A DNA stretch of 64,000 nt from Paulinella micropora (lineage: Eukaryota; Cercozoa; Imbricatea; Euglyphida): contig BJOX01000233.1 in the NCBI GenBank assembly GCA_009731375.1, positions 680,596 through 744,595 on the forward strand. Direction: 5' to 3'. Below are positions 1 through 10,000 of the stretch, piece after piece (positions within the stretch are counted from its first letter, which is position 1; each line of letters begins with the position of its first letter). The notes below the pieces were generated by a model. That model was not told the DNA's origin, did no database searches, and worked only from the letters and a program-made list of their open reading frames with translations. Both the position numbers and the translations under genes were made by a program.

Positions 1-1436
1 ATCGCCTTCTCATTGTACGGCAGAATGACAGTATACGGCTTGTTACTCTCAAATAGAGTCCGTAGACACTTTTTCACTTCAGTTAATGAGCGCGGCCAGG
101 TAGGCACATCGCCCCAAAAGTTCGTGATAAAAGTTTTAATGTCATTCTCTGGAGTGTCGGGGATACGCCCCTTCCTCCTTGGCACAAACGCCTCTCTCTT
201 TTCATCTGACATCTTTGCGTGGTAACAGTAGCCATTAGTAATATGGACATCTGCCCCACCACCTTCTGCGAATCTGGCCAACGACGGGCACTGTTTCGCA
301 ACACATATTATCTCCTCATTACGCGCTACGATTAAGTCATCAATAGACTTTTTGTCCCATGCGGGAATCGTAACCGTATACGCCTGCATCTCCGTCTCCC
401 AATTGTCTGTCCAGGACAGTTCGTCCGGCACTGTGACACAGGGGTGTACATAGGCTTCAGTTGCCTCATGTACGAAGGCCAACCTTTTTCTCTCCGTTGC
501 TAGACTCAGCTCAAAAGCCTCGTATGAGTCAGTAGCAGTCATCGGATTAATATCCTCCTTCTCTCCATTCTTCACTCCATAAATTACTCGCCGTGCGGCG
601 CAATCGATCACTGCCCCCATCGTAGCCAATTGGTCATACGACAGCAGGATTGAACCGTGGTAATCGGGGACAACATAGAGGTCCGCACGATATACTCGAC
701 CGGATTTCAATTTGAAAATTAATGTGACGATGCCCGTAATTTCCGTACGGCTGCCTACCCCTTTTAGGGTCCCCTTTGTTTTTCTAATATTTTTGTCAAC
801 CCATGTCCGGTGACTATTCAAAAACTTCTGGCCGACAATATTAATATTCGCCATCGTATCATTACCAACTTTTAATGTGGTTTGTAAAGTTTCACAAAAG
901 AGGTCAGTGTAGCATAGCGCGTCCGGTCTATGTATACTAGCCGCTAGCACATGAATTTTTTGTTCTAGGGTTTTGAGTCTAAGCTCAAGTTCCTTGTCCT
1001 CCTTCCGTTCTTCCCTCTTTTCCTCCAACTTAACTTCTTGAGTCTCCGGGGCTTCCGGTATCTCAAGTGTCCGCTTGACAGAGTCCGGTACACTAGATGT
1101 ACACTTGTCTACCGTAGAGACGGTTGCGTCCTTTGGCGGGGGAACGGTCCGCTGCTTCTTCGTAGGCGGAGACCTAGCCTTCAGTTGCGGCTTCCTCTCC
1201 TCCATCGCCTTCTTCGCCTTCCTATTCGCATCATTTATCATATTAGCTCTCGAAGGATGAACTAGCAAATGCTTACCTTGAGGCTTGTGAGGCTGTGTGC
1301 CTTCACCTTCACGTCTAGGAGGAACGGAACCGTTCGTATCCTGTTCAGCAACAGTAGGCATAACTGTGACTGTCGGATTAAAAAGAACAGTTTTTATCTC
1401 CTTCTTTCTCTTCTCCTCCTCCCTCTTTTCCTCCCG
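1..1436 (-). CDS. pol: Partial Ty3/gypsy pol (N-terminal part), element A
   Basis: This is the start of a gypsy-type Pol polyprotein, open on the minus strand from the gag stop codon to the window edge, so its reverse transcriptase, RNase H and integrase lie outside. It reads in the same frame as gag and directly follows the gag UGA, so it is probably made by stop-codon readthrough. The first ~180 residues are a charged linker with a Glu/Lys-rich coiled-coil-like stretch. A retropepsin-like domain follows: a DTMAN motif near 847-867 and, ~75 residues on, an ILLSYDQL..GAVID stretch that matches the end of the aspartic protease fold. The canonical DTG glycine is replaced by Met. The rest aligns by eye with residues 1-230 of the pol at 23252-28324. 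No frameshift is seen. Confidence 0.88.
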
Positions 1437-3944
1437 TCATTCTAGGACTTCAACACGCTCACCTGAGCCAGTGTCTTCGTCTTGACGTCCCCCCTCCGCA
1501 GCGGTATAAGCTTGCTGGGGGTAGTTGGAGCTGGAACTGGAGCTATAATTCCAGTATCCGTGTCCTCTGGGAGGGCGCGCTGGGGTCCGGCCTCCCCTTC
1601 CCCGATAGCCCCGACCTCTTGGTGCCCATCCTCTTGGTGTCCCTCGGGACCCTCGTGACGCTCCTCTCGTCTCTCCTCCTCTAGTCGGCGCCGCTTGTCG
1701 GCCCGCTGCTTCTTTCTCCTCCTTTCTCTTCATCTTCTCAAGGAAGGAAATGATGGCCTCCCGGAACTCTCCGTCCGCGACCATATTTGCATTCCACCTC
1801 CTCTCCACCAACTCCTTCTTGTAAACTCTGTATAAGGCCTGCTCCTTTTTTGAGCCTTTGAGTTCTCTCAGGAAGATATTTCGCATCCTGTCATCGTCAG
1901 AGTCATGACTGTGTGGACAGGTGCCTACTCCATGCTTCGCCTCATTCTTACACGCCATATATGAAAAATAGCGGTAGCACGGCGTCGGCTCGTCTCTCCC
2001 CCTCTTTTGACCCGCCGACCGAGTTGTATGTGCTGCTTGAGCACCTCCAACCCCTTGTGTCGCGGCACTGGAGAATGACTCGGTGGCCGTGTCCAAGTCG
2101 GAACACGCTTCGAGCACCTCCCTATACAGGTCGCTCGGCTGAACAGCCGCTACAGTCCTCTCGAAAAAATTCGTTTCTAAAAAATCCGCCGTCTTCACCG
2201 CCGCGAAGATCGGACAGGACTGTATGATCCTTGCGAGCTTGCTCGGGTGTCGTGCACACAAAGCACTCAGGAAGTACAAAATGATAGACTTCCGGCTATA
2301 AAAGAGCCCGTACTTGGCGCTGACCTCAGTGAGGATCGCTGCCAACCTCGCGCTAATGCCCAGCCCTTCGTTCACCTCTTGAAAAATCTCAAACCCAATC
2401 AAAGTACCAGTACACAGATGCTGATACCCATGAGTTTTAAAGTATTGCAAGAGGACGGCAACTGGCACCGTGCACTGCAGGTCTGAGGCTGCTCTCCTAG
2501 CCGACACCTCTACCGCTCGCAACGCCTTGTATTCCACAACATCAAATCCTTGTGTGAGGATTGATGGGTCCAACAAGGTGGACAACGCCTCATACTCCTG
2601 TGTTTCGTCCGTTGGATGCTGCTTCATACAAGCATCAATTCTTCGGAGCTTGTCTCGAAGGTTCGCATCCGTGTCCTTCTGACTCGCTGTCTCTGCGAAC
2701 AGCGTCAGAGCAGTGGCATCGGACTTGGTATATTTTTGGAAGGCGTTAATGATAGCCTGTCTGTCCTTCTTGTCATTATTGTTGACAATGACAGTGGTAG
2801 GCGCTGAGCTAGTCGTAGGGGCAGGAGGGGCTGTATGGGCTGACGGGACGTACCCAGGGGGAGACATAAAAGGCCCAGAGGAAGGTGCCTGTCTCGTAGC
2901 CGTCGCCTTAGCCAATGCAATCTTTGCCTCCAACTCCTTCTTTTCTTTCTCCTCTGCTCTTTCCCTGATATGCAGGTCTTGAGCATGATGAAAAAAAGAC
3001 ATGAGCTCGGCAGCCTTCCGAAGGAACAGAGCCTTCTCCGCCAACTCCTTCTCTCCCGCTTTATTGGTGAGGGCGGGTGCGGCCGTTCCCTCCAAGATCG
3101 TATGATCCTTGGTGAAAGCCCACCTCTTCCATGCGTCGTCCTTCTGCAAGGCCGCATGCAACTTCTTAATCTTCGTCACCCCTCCAGCTTCGCCTTCTAT
3201 TTCTTTCAGGGCCGGGTGAAGGTCCCTGCCATAAATCGGGGTTTGTTGGAGTTTATTCAAGTCCACCAACTTGATCTCCATAAGTCTCAGGGGTATATCC
3301 ATGACATTAATCTGTCCTCGGACGTTCCTGGACTTAAACTCCCCTTCCCCTCTTTTGATTGATTCGATATCCTGACCAGGATCGAGCAACCTAGCCAGTG
3401 CTCTTGAATCCCATGGCAGGACAGTCTTGTTAGACTGGTACTCATAGAGTATAGCACACTCGAACACTTTCCATGTGAGGTCGAGAAGCTCCAGTAAAGA
3501 CATATTGTCCCCAAATGAGACATGTTGCACCTGTAACTGTGCACTGTCGTCTCTGAGGAATTTTGCAAGAGACAGGGCTTGTTTTGGGAGGGGGTAACAG
3601 ATATCCTCCTTTCTCAAGGGATCTCCCCATCGTATTTCTGGGGGAATGAATAGCCATTTATAGGCCTCATCCTTCCCTATTTTATCCTCAAACTCCTTCT
3701 CACTTAGATTGCCATATTCGGCCACAAACCTCGCTTCCTCCTCGCTCCTCTCCTTCTCGACTTCCGACTCTCCCATCCGCCCAGGGGCGAGCAGTCGGTC
3801 CTCTGGTCCTCCTGTTTCATAGGAAGGCACTGCCAGATCTCCCCCGTCCCCAAGAGGGCCAACGTTATCCTCCTGGTCTATTGGGGTTCTCTCATTCTCT
3901 CCTCCTTCTTCATTCCAATATGCTTCTTCAGACCTAGAAGACAT
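1437..3944 (-). CDS. gag: Gag-like protein of Ty3/gypsy element A, 835 aa
   Basis: This is the structural protein of element A and is homologous along its length to the 898-aa gag at 17279-19975. The N-terminal ~110 residues are acidic and of low complexity. The centre (about 120-600) is mostly helical-looking and probably forms the capsid; a shared stretch with the motif GYQHLCTGTLIGFEIF is the best conserved. Near residues 655-683 a C-x8-C-x10-C-x3-H pattern suggests a CCCH zinc finger. It occupies the place where retroviral nucleocapsids carry a CCHC knuckle. The C-terminus is an RGG-rich RNA-binding tail. The start ATG at 3944 lies ~760 nt from the LTR. The ORF ends in UGA followed by C, and pol continues in the same frame. 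Gag identity is inferred from position, size and the nucleic-acid-binding tail. Confidence 0.85.
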   Translation of the reverse strand: MSSRSEEAYWNEEGGENERTPIDQEDNVGPLGDGGDLAVPSYETGGPEDRLLAPGRMGESEVEKERSEEEARFVAEYGNLSEKEFEDKIGKDEAYKWLFIPPEIRWGDPLRKEDICYPLPKQALSLAKFLRDDSAQLQVQHVSFGDNMSLLELLDLTWKVFECAILYEYQSNKTVLPWDSRALARLLDPGQDIESIKRGEGEFKSRNVRGQINVMDIPLRLMEIKLVDLNKLQQTPIYGRDLHPALKEIEGEAGGVTKIKKLHAALQKDDAWKRWAFTKDHTILEGTAAPALTNKAGEKELAEKALFLRKAAELMSFFHHAQDLHIRERAEEKEKKELEAKIALAKATATRQAPSSGPFMSPPGYVPSAHTAPPAPTTSSAPTTVIVNNNDKKDRQAIINAFQKYTKSDATALTLFAETASQKDTDANLRDKLRRIDACMKQHPTDETQEYEALSTLLDPSILTQGFDVVEYKALRAVEVSARRAASDLQCTVPVAVLLQYFKTHGYQHLCTGTLIGFEIFQEVNEGLGISARLAAILTEVSAKYGLFYSRKSIILYFLSALCARHPSKLARIIQSCPIFAAVKTADFLETNFFERTVAAVQPSDLYREVLEACSDLDTATESFSSAATQGVGGAQAAHTTRSAGQKRGRDEPTPCYRYFSYMACKNEAKHGVGTCPHSHDSDDDRMRNIFLRELKGSKKEQALYRVYKKELVERRWNANMVADGEFREAIISFLEKMKRKEEKEAAGRQAAPTRGGETRGASRGSRGTPRGWAPRGRGYRGRGGRTPARPPRGHGYWNYSSSSSSNYPQQAYTAAEGGRQDEDTGSGERVEVLE

Positions 3945-4707
3945 GGTCTCTGAAGGAATACAAAGGAGATAGATCTGTTTCTACTCCGTAATTACTCTGT
4001 TCGTCTCTGAGGAACGAATAGAGAGGAAAGATGAAAAGACAGTGTAGAGAGAGAGAGAGTCTCACCTCTATGTCTTATGTGTTTTTGTTTGTGAGAAAGA
4101 AGTAGTCTATACGACTTTCTCTGAAAACTTGATCTCCTTCTCCACTCCTCTTTTCTTTTTCTCTTTTTGTTGTTGTATCTGTTATGAGGTACGAGGACCT
4201 ACGTACAGATAATGTCAAAGAGGCTCGAGAAGCACTCCTTGAGAAGTCGACCTGTCGTCTGACACTTGTTCAGACCTATTGTCGAAAAACAGTCAGAGAT
4301 TTGCAAAAATACTCTGATGTATGTGTTTTGAGAGGCAACTAAGTGCACAGACTTGAAAGGAGGAGTACTACGCTCGTGTCCTTCAAGTTTGTTTGTAACT
4401 GTGAGTGTTTGTTTGTACGTCTGTTGACCTACTCTGTCTCTGTCTCAAGAGAGAACACAAGAACAGCTATGAGGTCTGGTGTCTGGCCTCTTTATGAGGA
4501 CACAGATACAGGCTGTGTAGAGAGTACTGAGACACCTACTCACAAATGCCTAGACGTCTGGTTTTGCAGAAGGAGCTGTGTGGGGATGTGCTGGAGTATT
4601 TGTTTTTTTGGAACACCTACTCAGAAGAGATAGGTCTGTCCAATTTTTCTTTCTGCTGTTCCAAAAACAAGCCAGAAAAGAAATCAGCCTTATGCTGGTG
4701 ACTCCAA
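3945..4707 (-). other. 5' leader of gypsy element A, with primer-binding site
   Basis: This is the untranslated leader between the 5' LTR and gag. Next to the LTR, on the minus strand, lies TTGGAGTC, which is also found at the same place in the second element (20750-20761). TGG at this position is typical of a tRNA primer-binding site. The two elements diverge after about eight bases, so the primer tRNA is not identified. The remainder has no convincing ORF. Confidence 0.6.
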
Positions 4708-4960
4708 TATTACAATCCCTGAAGATAGCTCCATAAAAAGTCGGTAATACAACCAGACACAAATCCCCCAAAGGAGAATGATGTCTCGTTATATTAGCTC
4801 AGTGAAACCGAAAAAGAAAGCGGCCACAGACCACGGTTAAAATGGCATTAGGTCAAATCCGGCCAAACAATATTGAAATACTGGGAAAAAACTAAATGCA
4901 CCTGACACCCAAAAAACTATACTTTTTACCGGCGAGGCTATCCGGGGGGTGATGCCTACA
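4708..4960 (-). repeat. 5' LTR of gypsy element A
   Basis: This ~253-bp segment is homologous, with several differences and small indels, to the LTRs at 20762-20998 and 29169-29404. On the minus strand it begins TGTAGGCATC and runs through a conserved block containing GAGCTAATA and GAGACATCAT. Its 3' end (TTGTAATA) is not the usual CA, so the exact border is approximate. The partner 3' LTR is outside the window. Confidence 0.85.
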
Positions 4961-5705
4961 GGTCACTCGTTTGATCATATAAGTTTGTCATAAGGACTGA
5001 TAATGATAATTCCACAGCCTTAATTAATTATTTAGTGATACAGCGCTCGGACATTATCATGACTTTGCCACTGGAAAATTTTCCCAAAATGTCGGAATAA
5101 AAGGTTGGATACTTGGACAATATTAATATAAAAAAAAAACCAGTTTAGAATCCGAGTAGCTGCCCAGTACGAACATTGTATTCCATAACTGAGGCGTGAC
5201 TCGCCTCCTGATATTAAATATCAAATCATCTGATTGCTAACTCATATTAATATTATATTGGCTCATCTTCTATGTTTTTAATGTTAATTAGTAGTATTAA
5301 TAACTAAATCAAGTTTTTATTAATAAATTATTAATAATATTAAGTTAACAACCGTCTTGAAATTCCAAACAAAATTGAAAATTTCATTCAAAACTGAAAA
5401 AATACATGAAAACCAAGATTTCAACGAAAACCGAAAAACTGACTCAAAAATGAAAAACTCATTATTTTTTTTGTCTTGAATATCGTCAGCAATAAGACTC
5501 GAAGAAAAAGATTAAAAATATTGAAATTTAATTAACAAAAAGTGGCTACTTGAACCTTTAAAATTTGAGGTTGGACAATAGTACTTGGACACATTAAACT
5601 ATATATATATTTTTTCAATTTCCACCTCAGGCTGCTCTCTATTTTCTCACATAAATGAATTTTATATTAAGAATATACTATGTGTTGTATATAGTATAAA
5701 GTGCA
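4961..5705. other. AT-rich DNA without recognised genes
   Basis: This stretch is strongly AT-rich with many short A and T runs. No ORF, RNA gene or repeat family could be recognised. Its composition differs sharply from the gag and LINE coding regions on either side. Confidence 0.6.
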
Positions 5706-6103
5706 ATGAATCCTGACATTGAAGAATTGAGATTCATATTGAATGCCACTGATCCAAAGCAACAACGATATAGTGAAAGATATAGGTTTAAAAATGACAA
5801 GAAAATTAAAGAACAACAAAAGAAATATAAAGATGCAAATAGGGATAAATAAATAAACAACGGAGGGAATACTATAAGAACAATAAAGAGAAAATCAAAG
5901 AACAACAGAAGAAATATATAAAAAGGAATAGGGATAAAATTAATAAACAACGAAGGGAACATTATAAGATAAATAAAGAAATAATAGATACATATAAAGA
6001 AGAATATTATAAGCAAAATCCAAAGATTCAACAACAAAAACAGAAAAAAAAAGAAAAAAAAAAGATTCTAATACTAGTACTAGTAGTAATATTGAATTTT
6101 TAA
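5706..6103 (+). pseudogene. Broken Lys/Gln-rich repeat ORF
   Basis: From the ATG at 5706 the plus strand reads about 48 codons of a Lys-, Gln- and Tyr-rich protein and then hits a stop near 5850. Comparison of its two internal repeats (motif KEQQKKY..NRDK) shows that the first has lost one base at about 5848. Shifting frame there continues the same repeat pattern (INKQRREYY, then INKQRREHY) to a stop at 6101-6103. This indicates a decayed gene with a one-base deletion. Similar charged 'NKEKI..QRREYY' repeats occur in proteins of large DNA viruses and in some mobile elements. That resemblance is compositional, so no function or origin is assigned. Confidence 0.5.
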
Positions 6104-6257
6104 GATCTCTCAAATTTTGATCATATAGCAAAATGATATGGACAAAATATCAGCAACACCGCAGACGAGAAAGATGAGGATGTTATTCATGCTTTTCAGA
6201 TACATGTAAAGTTTTTGTCAAGAATATTTTTTTTCATTTTCCCCTTTATGATCATTT

Positions 6258-6612
6258 ATGTTTATCAGACCTGTCTATTCGCTTATGTACCATAAGCGAC
6301 GAAAAACCCAAAAACCTACACATATTTCTTAAAAATATGCCTTGGTTTCATAAAAACATACACATTATTCCCAAAATATAACAAACAGAGCAATGTAAGA
6401 CGAATTTGGACAAAATAACGACAAAAAGGACATAAATTTATTAATGTATATGTTTTTGAAAAAACATGTCCTTTTTGTGTATTTTGTCCAAATTCGTCTT
6501 ACATTGATGTGTATGTTTTTATGAAACAAAGGCATGTTTTTAAGAAATGTGTTTAGGTTTTTGGGTTTTTCGTCGCTTATGGTACATAAGCGAATAGACA
6601 GGTCTGATAAAC

Positions 6613-6614
<2 letters not shown>
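6258..6614. mobile_element. Foldback (MITE-like) element with ~150-bp inverted arms
   Basis: The left arm starting ATGTTTATCAGACC and the right arm ending GGTCTGATAAACAT are inverted copies over most of their length. Matching blocks include the CGCTTATG..CATAAGCG motif, the CCCAAAAACCTA block, and a stretch around AGACGAATTTGGACAAAAT. Only a short centre (~6430-6465) is unpaired. No ORF is inside. The form is that of a non-autonomous foldback DNA transposon. Target-site duplications could not be fixed because the right flank is a TA microsatellite. Confidence 0.75.
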
Positions 6615-6678
<64 letters not shown>

Positions 6679-6907
6679 ATGTGTGTGTGAGTGTGTGTGT
6701 ATGTATAACACGCAGAGCAAGAACAAACACAGCCAAACCATGGCGCTGATAACAAGAATATACATATATATATATATACATGTATACATATACAAATGTA
6801 TATATATATATATACATATACAAATGTATATACATATATATATATGTATGTATATATATATATGCATATATATATTATATATATATAATATATATATATA
6901 TGTATGT

Positions 6908-6948
<41 letters not shown>

Positions 6949-6949
6949 C

Positions 6950-6983
<34 letters not shown>

Positions 6984-7073
6984 TAGATAGTAGATAGATA
7001 GATAGATAGATTTTCTATATATATATAGGATCTGGATCTGATGCTATAGTCTGAGGAAGCCTATTATTATCAT
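6615..7073. repeat. TA, GT and GATA microsatellites at the LINE 3' side
   Basis: This region holds (TA)n running into (GT)n, mixed TA/TACA repeats, and a (GATA)n tract at about 6908-7012. It contains one copy of the small palindromic element listed separately. Translations of these repeats are not genes. Confidence 0.9.
6706..6760. repeat. Palindromic mini-element, copy 1
   Basis: This unique ~50-bp sequence in a TA microsatellite starts AACACGCAGAGCAAGAA and contains a degenerate palindrome around an NcoI-like CCATGG. Two better copies are at 13366-13415 and 15018-15068. Confidence 0.65.
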
Positions 7074-10000
7074 TTATTTTATATATATATATATATATGT
7101 CTGTGTGTGTGTGTGTAAATATTTATATAGGACATGTGCCTCCATTGGGTCACCGGGGTCAGCCGATCCCAACGCTTTGTCAGAACACCAAACAGACATA
7201 GCAGCAACAGCAACAGCAGGGGCAGATGGGGGCTGTGAAGTGCATGAAGAGCTAGATGCGAGGGTGTTAGCTGAAGAGAAGAACTCGGAGACACTACGCT
7301 GCGCTCCCGAACCCCTCTCTCTAGCCAGGACGTCCACACTGCGCGGACGGCCGCGCCGCGCAACATCAACGTCACTTGGGGGAGAGGGTGGGACAGAAGC
7401 TGATGGAACCTCAGTGAGGTCAATCACCTCCTCGCCCCCATCCTCCACCCCAAGCTCCTCCCTTTTACCCTCCCTAGCAGACCAACACTCAGACACATAT
7501 GATCCAAACAACACATCCAACTTTGGAGGGGGACGCAACGCTGTAACCCCTAACAACGCAGCAAGCCTAAAGTTACTGCGGAAGCGCGACTTCCCCTGAA
7601 AAAGCTTACAAAACAATCGTGATTGATCCACAGGCGACATATCATCCCAACCCTGCCGCACAGAGCCCTCCCGCTCCCGCCCAAGCAACACATCCTCCAC
7701 CACAACCTCACCGCCTACGACCTCACCACCCTCCTCACTCCCTCCATCCCCCTCAGCACCCCCCACAGCCATGCCACCGAGCCTCTGCATACTCAGCAAC
7801 AGCTGCTTACGTCTCCCCTCATGCATGGGGCAATCCCATAAGAAGTGCGCAAGGGACTGATTGACATCATCATGACAACAGAAGCAGCGAGGGGACATAC
7901 CACTGACCAACTTGCTGCGGTACAACCGAAGGCGGTTGTTGCAGCTGAGCAACCTTCTCCGAAGCAGATTATAATGCGCATCATCAAGGGCTACCCATCT
8001 TGGGAACTCCTTAGTTCCAAAGACTTGTCTTAGGATGACTCGCAGGCCATCAGTAAGATCGCTGCCTGCCTCTCGCTTGTCCCACATCAGTTGCTGCACC
8101 ATCTTGACGTCCTGCTGAAGGGCCCACTTGTCCACAGTCGAACACCAACCCTCGAGGTCCTTCTCTGAGCTATTTAGGAGCTCCTGAAGCCCTTGTTGTA
8201 GATCCATTGAGTCCCTGATAGCGCCTTCGGCCTCCGCAGTCCAGTCGGATTTGACTTGAGATGCGATGACAGGAAATCGCTTCTCCGGTAGAACACGCAG
8301 CCGTCCATAGAACTTCAGTTGCGCCGCCCGCCGCAAACGCTCCGCACTCAAAGAGCGCGCCGGAAAGAGTATAATCAACTTGCTTGTCTTAGGGCTGATG
8401 CCGAGAATCATCCTCATGGGGCGCAGCATTGCTGCCTCCAGCTTGGCGAGCTGCGATATGGGGGCACGCCAGACATCGAAGGCGTACTTCAGCTTGGCCC
8501 CCACAAGTTGATTCCAGCACATGAGACGATACCTAGCTTGTATCTCACCTGCACACCACAAAGAGTACCAACCTGCGGTGGCGACTTCAGTGACACGCGT
8601 AGCCCGCAGGGCCTGCTCCTTCCACTTCAGGTCGTCGGTGATAACCACTCCCAGGTACTTGTACTGACTGGTGACACAAAGCTTCTGGCCGCGAAACCAC
8701 ACCACGGGCTCACCTCGCTCCCTGATACTTGGTCGTTTCGCCTTGCTCGACGTGTAAATGGGCATGATTTCCGTCTTGCCGGGCTTCAAGTTGACTTCCA
8801 GCCGGTAATCTTCCGCGAACTTGGCCACAACATTGACCATCTTCTGGAGCTCGGTGCGACTGTGAGCGATGAGGGCCACGTCGTCCGCGTATAGAAGTGC
8901 CTTGATGTCGTTCAGCCGCTTCACATCCGTGATCTTGAGGGCACTCGCCAGCCGATCACACAGCTCATCCATAAAGACGTTGAAGAGTGTGGGAGAGAGA
9001 GGGGACCCCTGTTGGACGCCTACACCCTCCAGTACTTCGGGGGTGAGTGCTCCATCAACTAGCACTTGCGACGAAGTCTGCTCGTAGCACCTGCGTAGCG
9101 TGCGCCAGAACTTGCCCCTTACACCCAGCTTCCAGAGCCTCTCAAATAGGCCATCTCTCCAAACAGACGGGAAAGCCTTGCGTAGATCGACGAACAGGAC
9201 ATACGACTCCCGCTTCTGCTGCTGACGCCCCTTCAACCTCTGCCAAAGGGTAAAGACCTGATCCGTAGTGCGACGCCCCGGGCGGAAGCCTCCCTGCTCT
9301 GGACGTAGCTTATCCGGGCCATCCACGAAGAGCGTTAGACGAGTAGCTAATAAGGACAGATACAGCTTACCAAGGCAACTAATAATCGAGATATCCCTCC
9401 AGTTGTCAGGATCCGTAGGATCCCCACCCTTGGGGATATTGACGATGATTCCCTTGCCCCAAGCTTTTGGAGTCCTCTCGGCTTCTCGAATCCAGTTGAA
9501 GTACTGCGTTAAGTAGCCATTGATGTAGGCGCCGCCATACTTGAGCATCTCGTTCTTCACTTTGTCCTCGCCACAAGCTTTGTGGTTATTCAGGGCACGT
9601 TGCCTTGCAAGGACCTCCTCTTGCGTGAACGGCTTGTCCAGCTCTTCGCAAGTGTCTTCACCTACTTCGTGCTCCTTCATAGCCCGGGCCACCTCATCTC
9701 TGAAGCGATCGTTCCAGTGGAACTGCCGCTTAGCTTCGGCTTCCTCCCACTCCAGCGAGCCTGCTTCTGCACAGCACTCCACCACAACAGCCGCACTTGC
9801 CGGATTTTCCCGTGGCTTCACCGAATTTTTCCGAAATTCCTCCCACCGAGCGACCTTTTCCGGCAGCGTACACGCCAGTGAGCCATCCTCCCTTTGCACC
9901 GGCGCGGAGACCTTCGTTCTGCGTGCCCCGCCAAGCCGCTTCGCGAGTAGCCAAAAGCGCTTTGAGGATTGCTCGCGTTGACATTTGACCGCTTCTTCCT

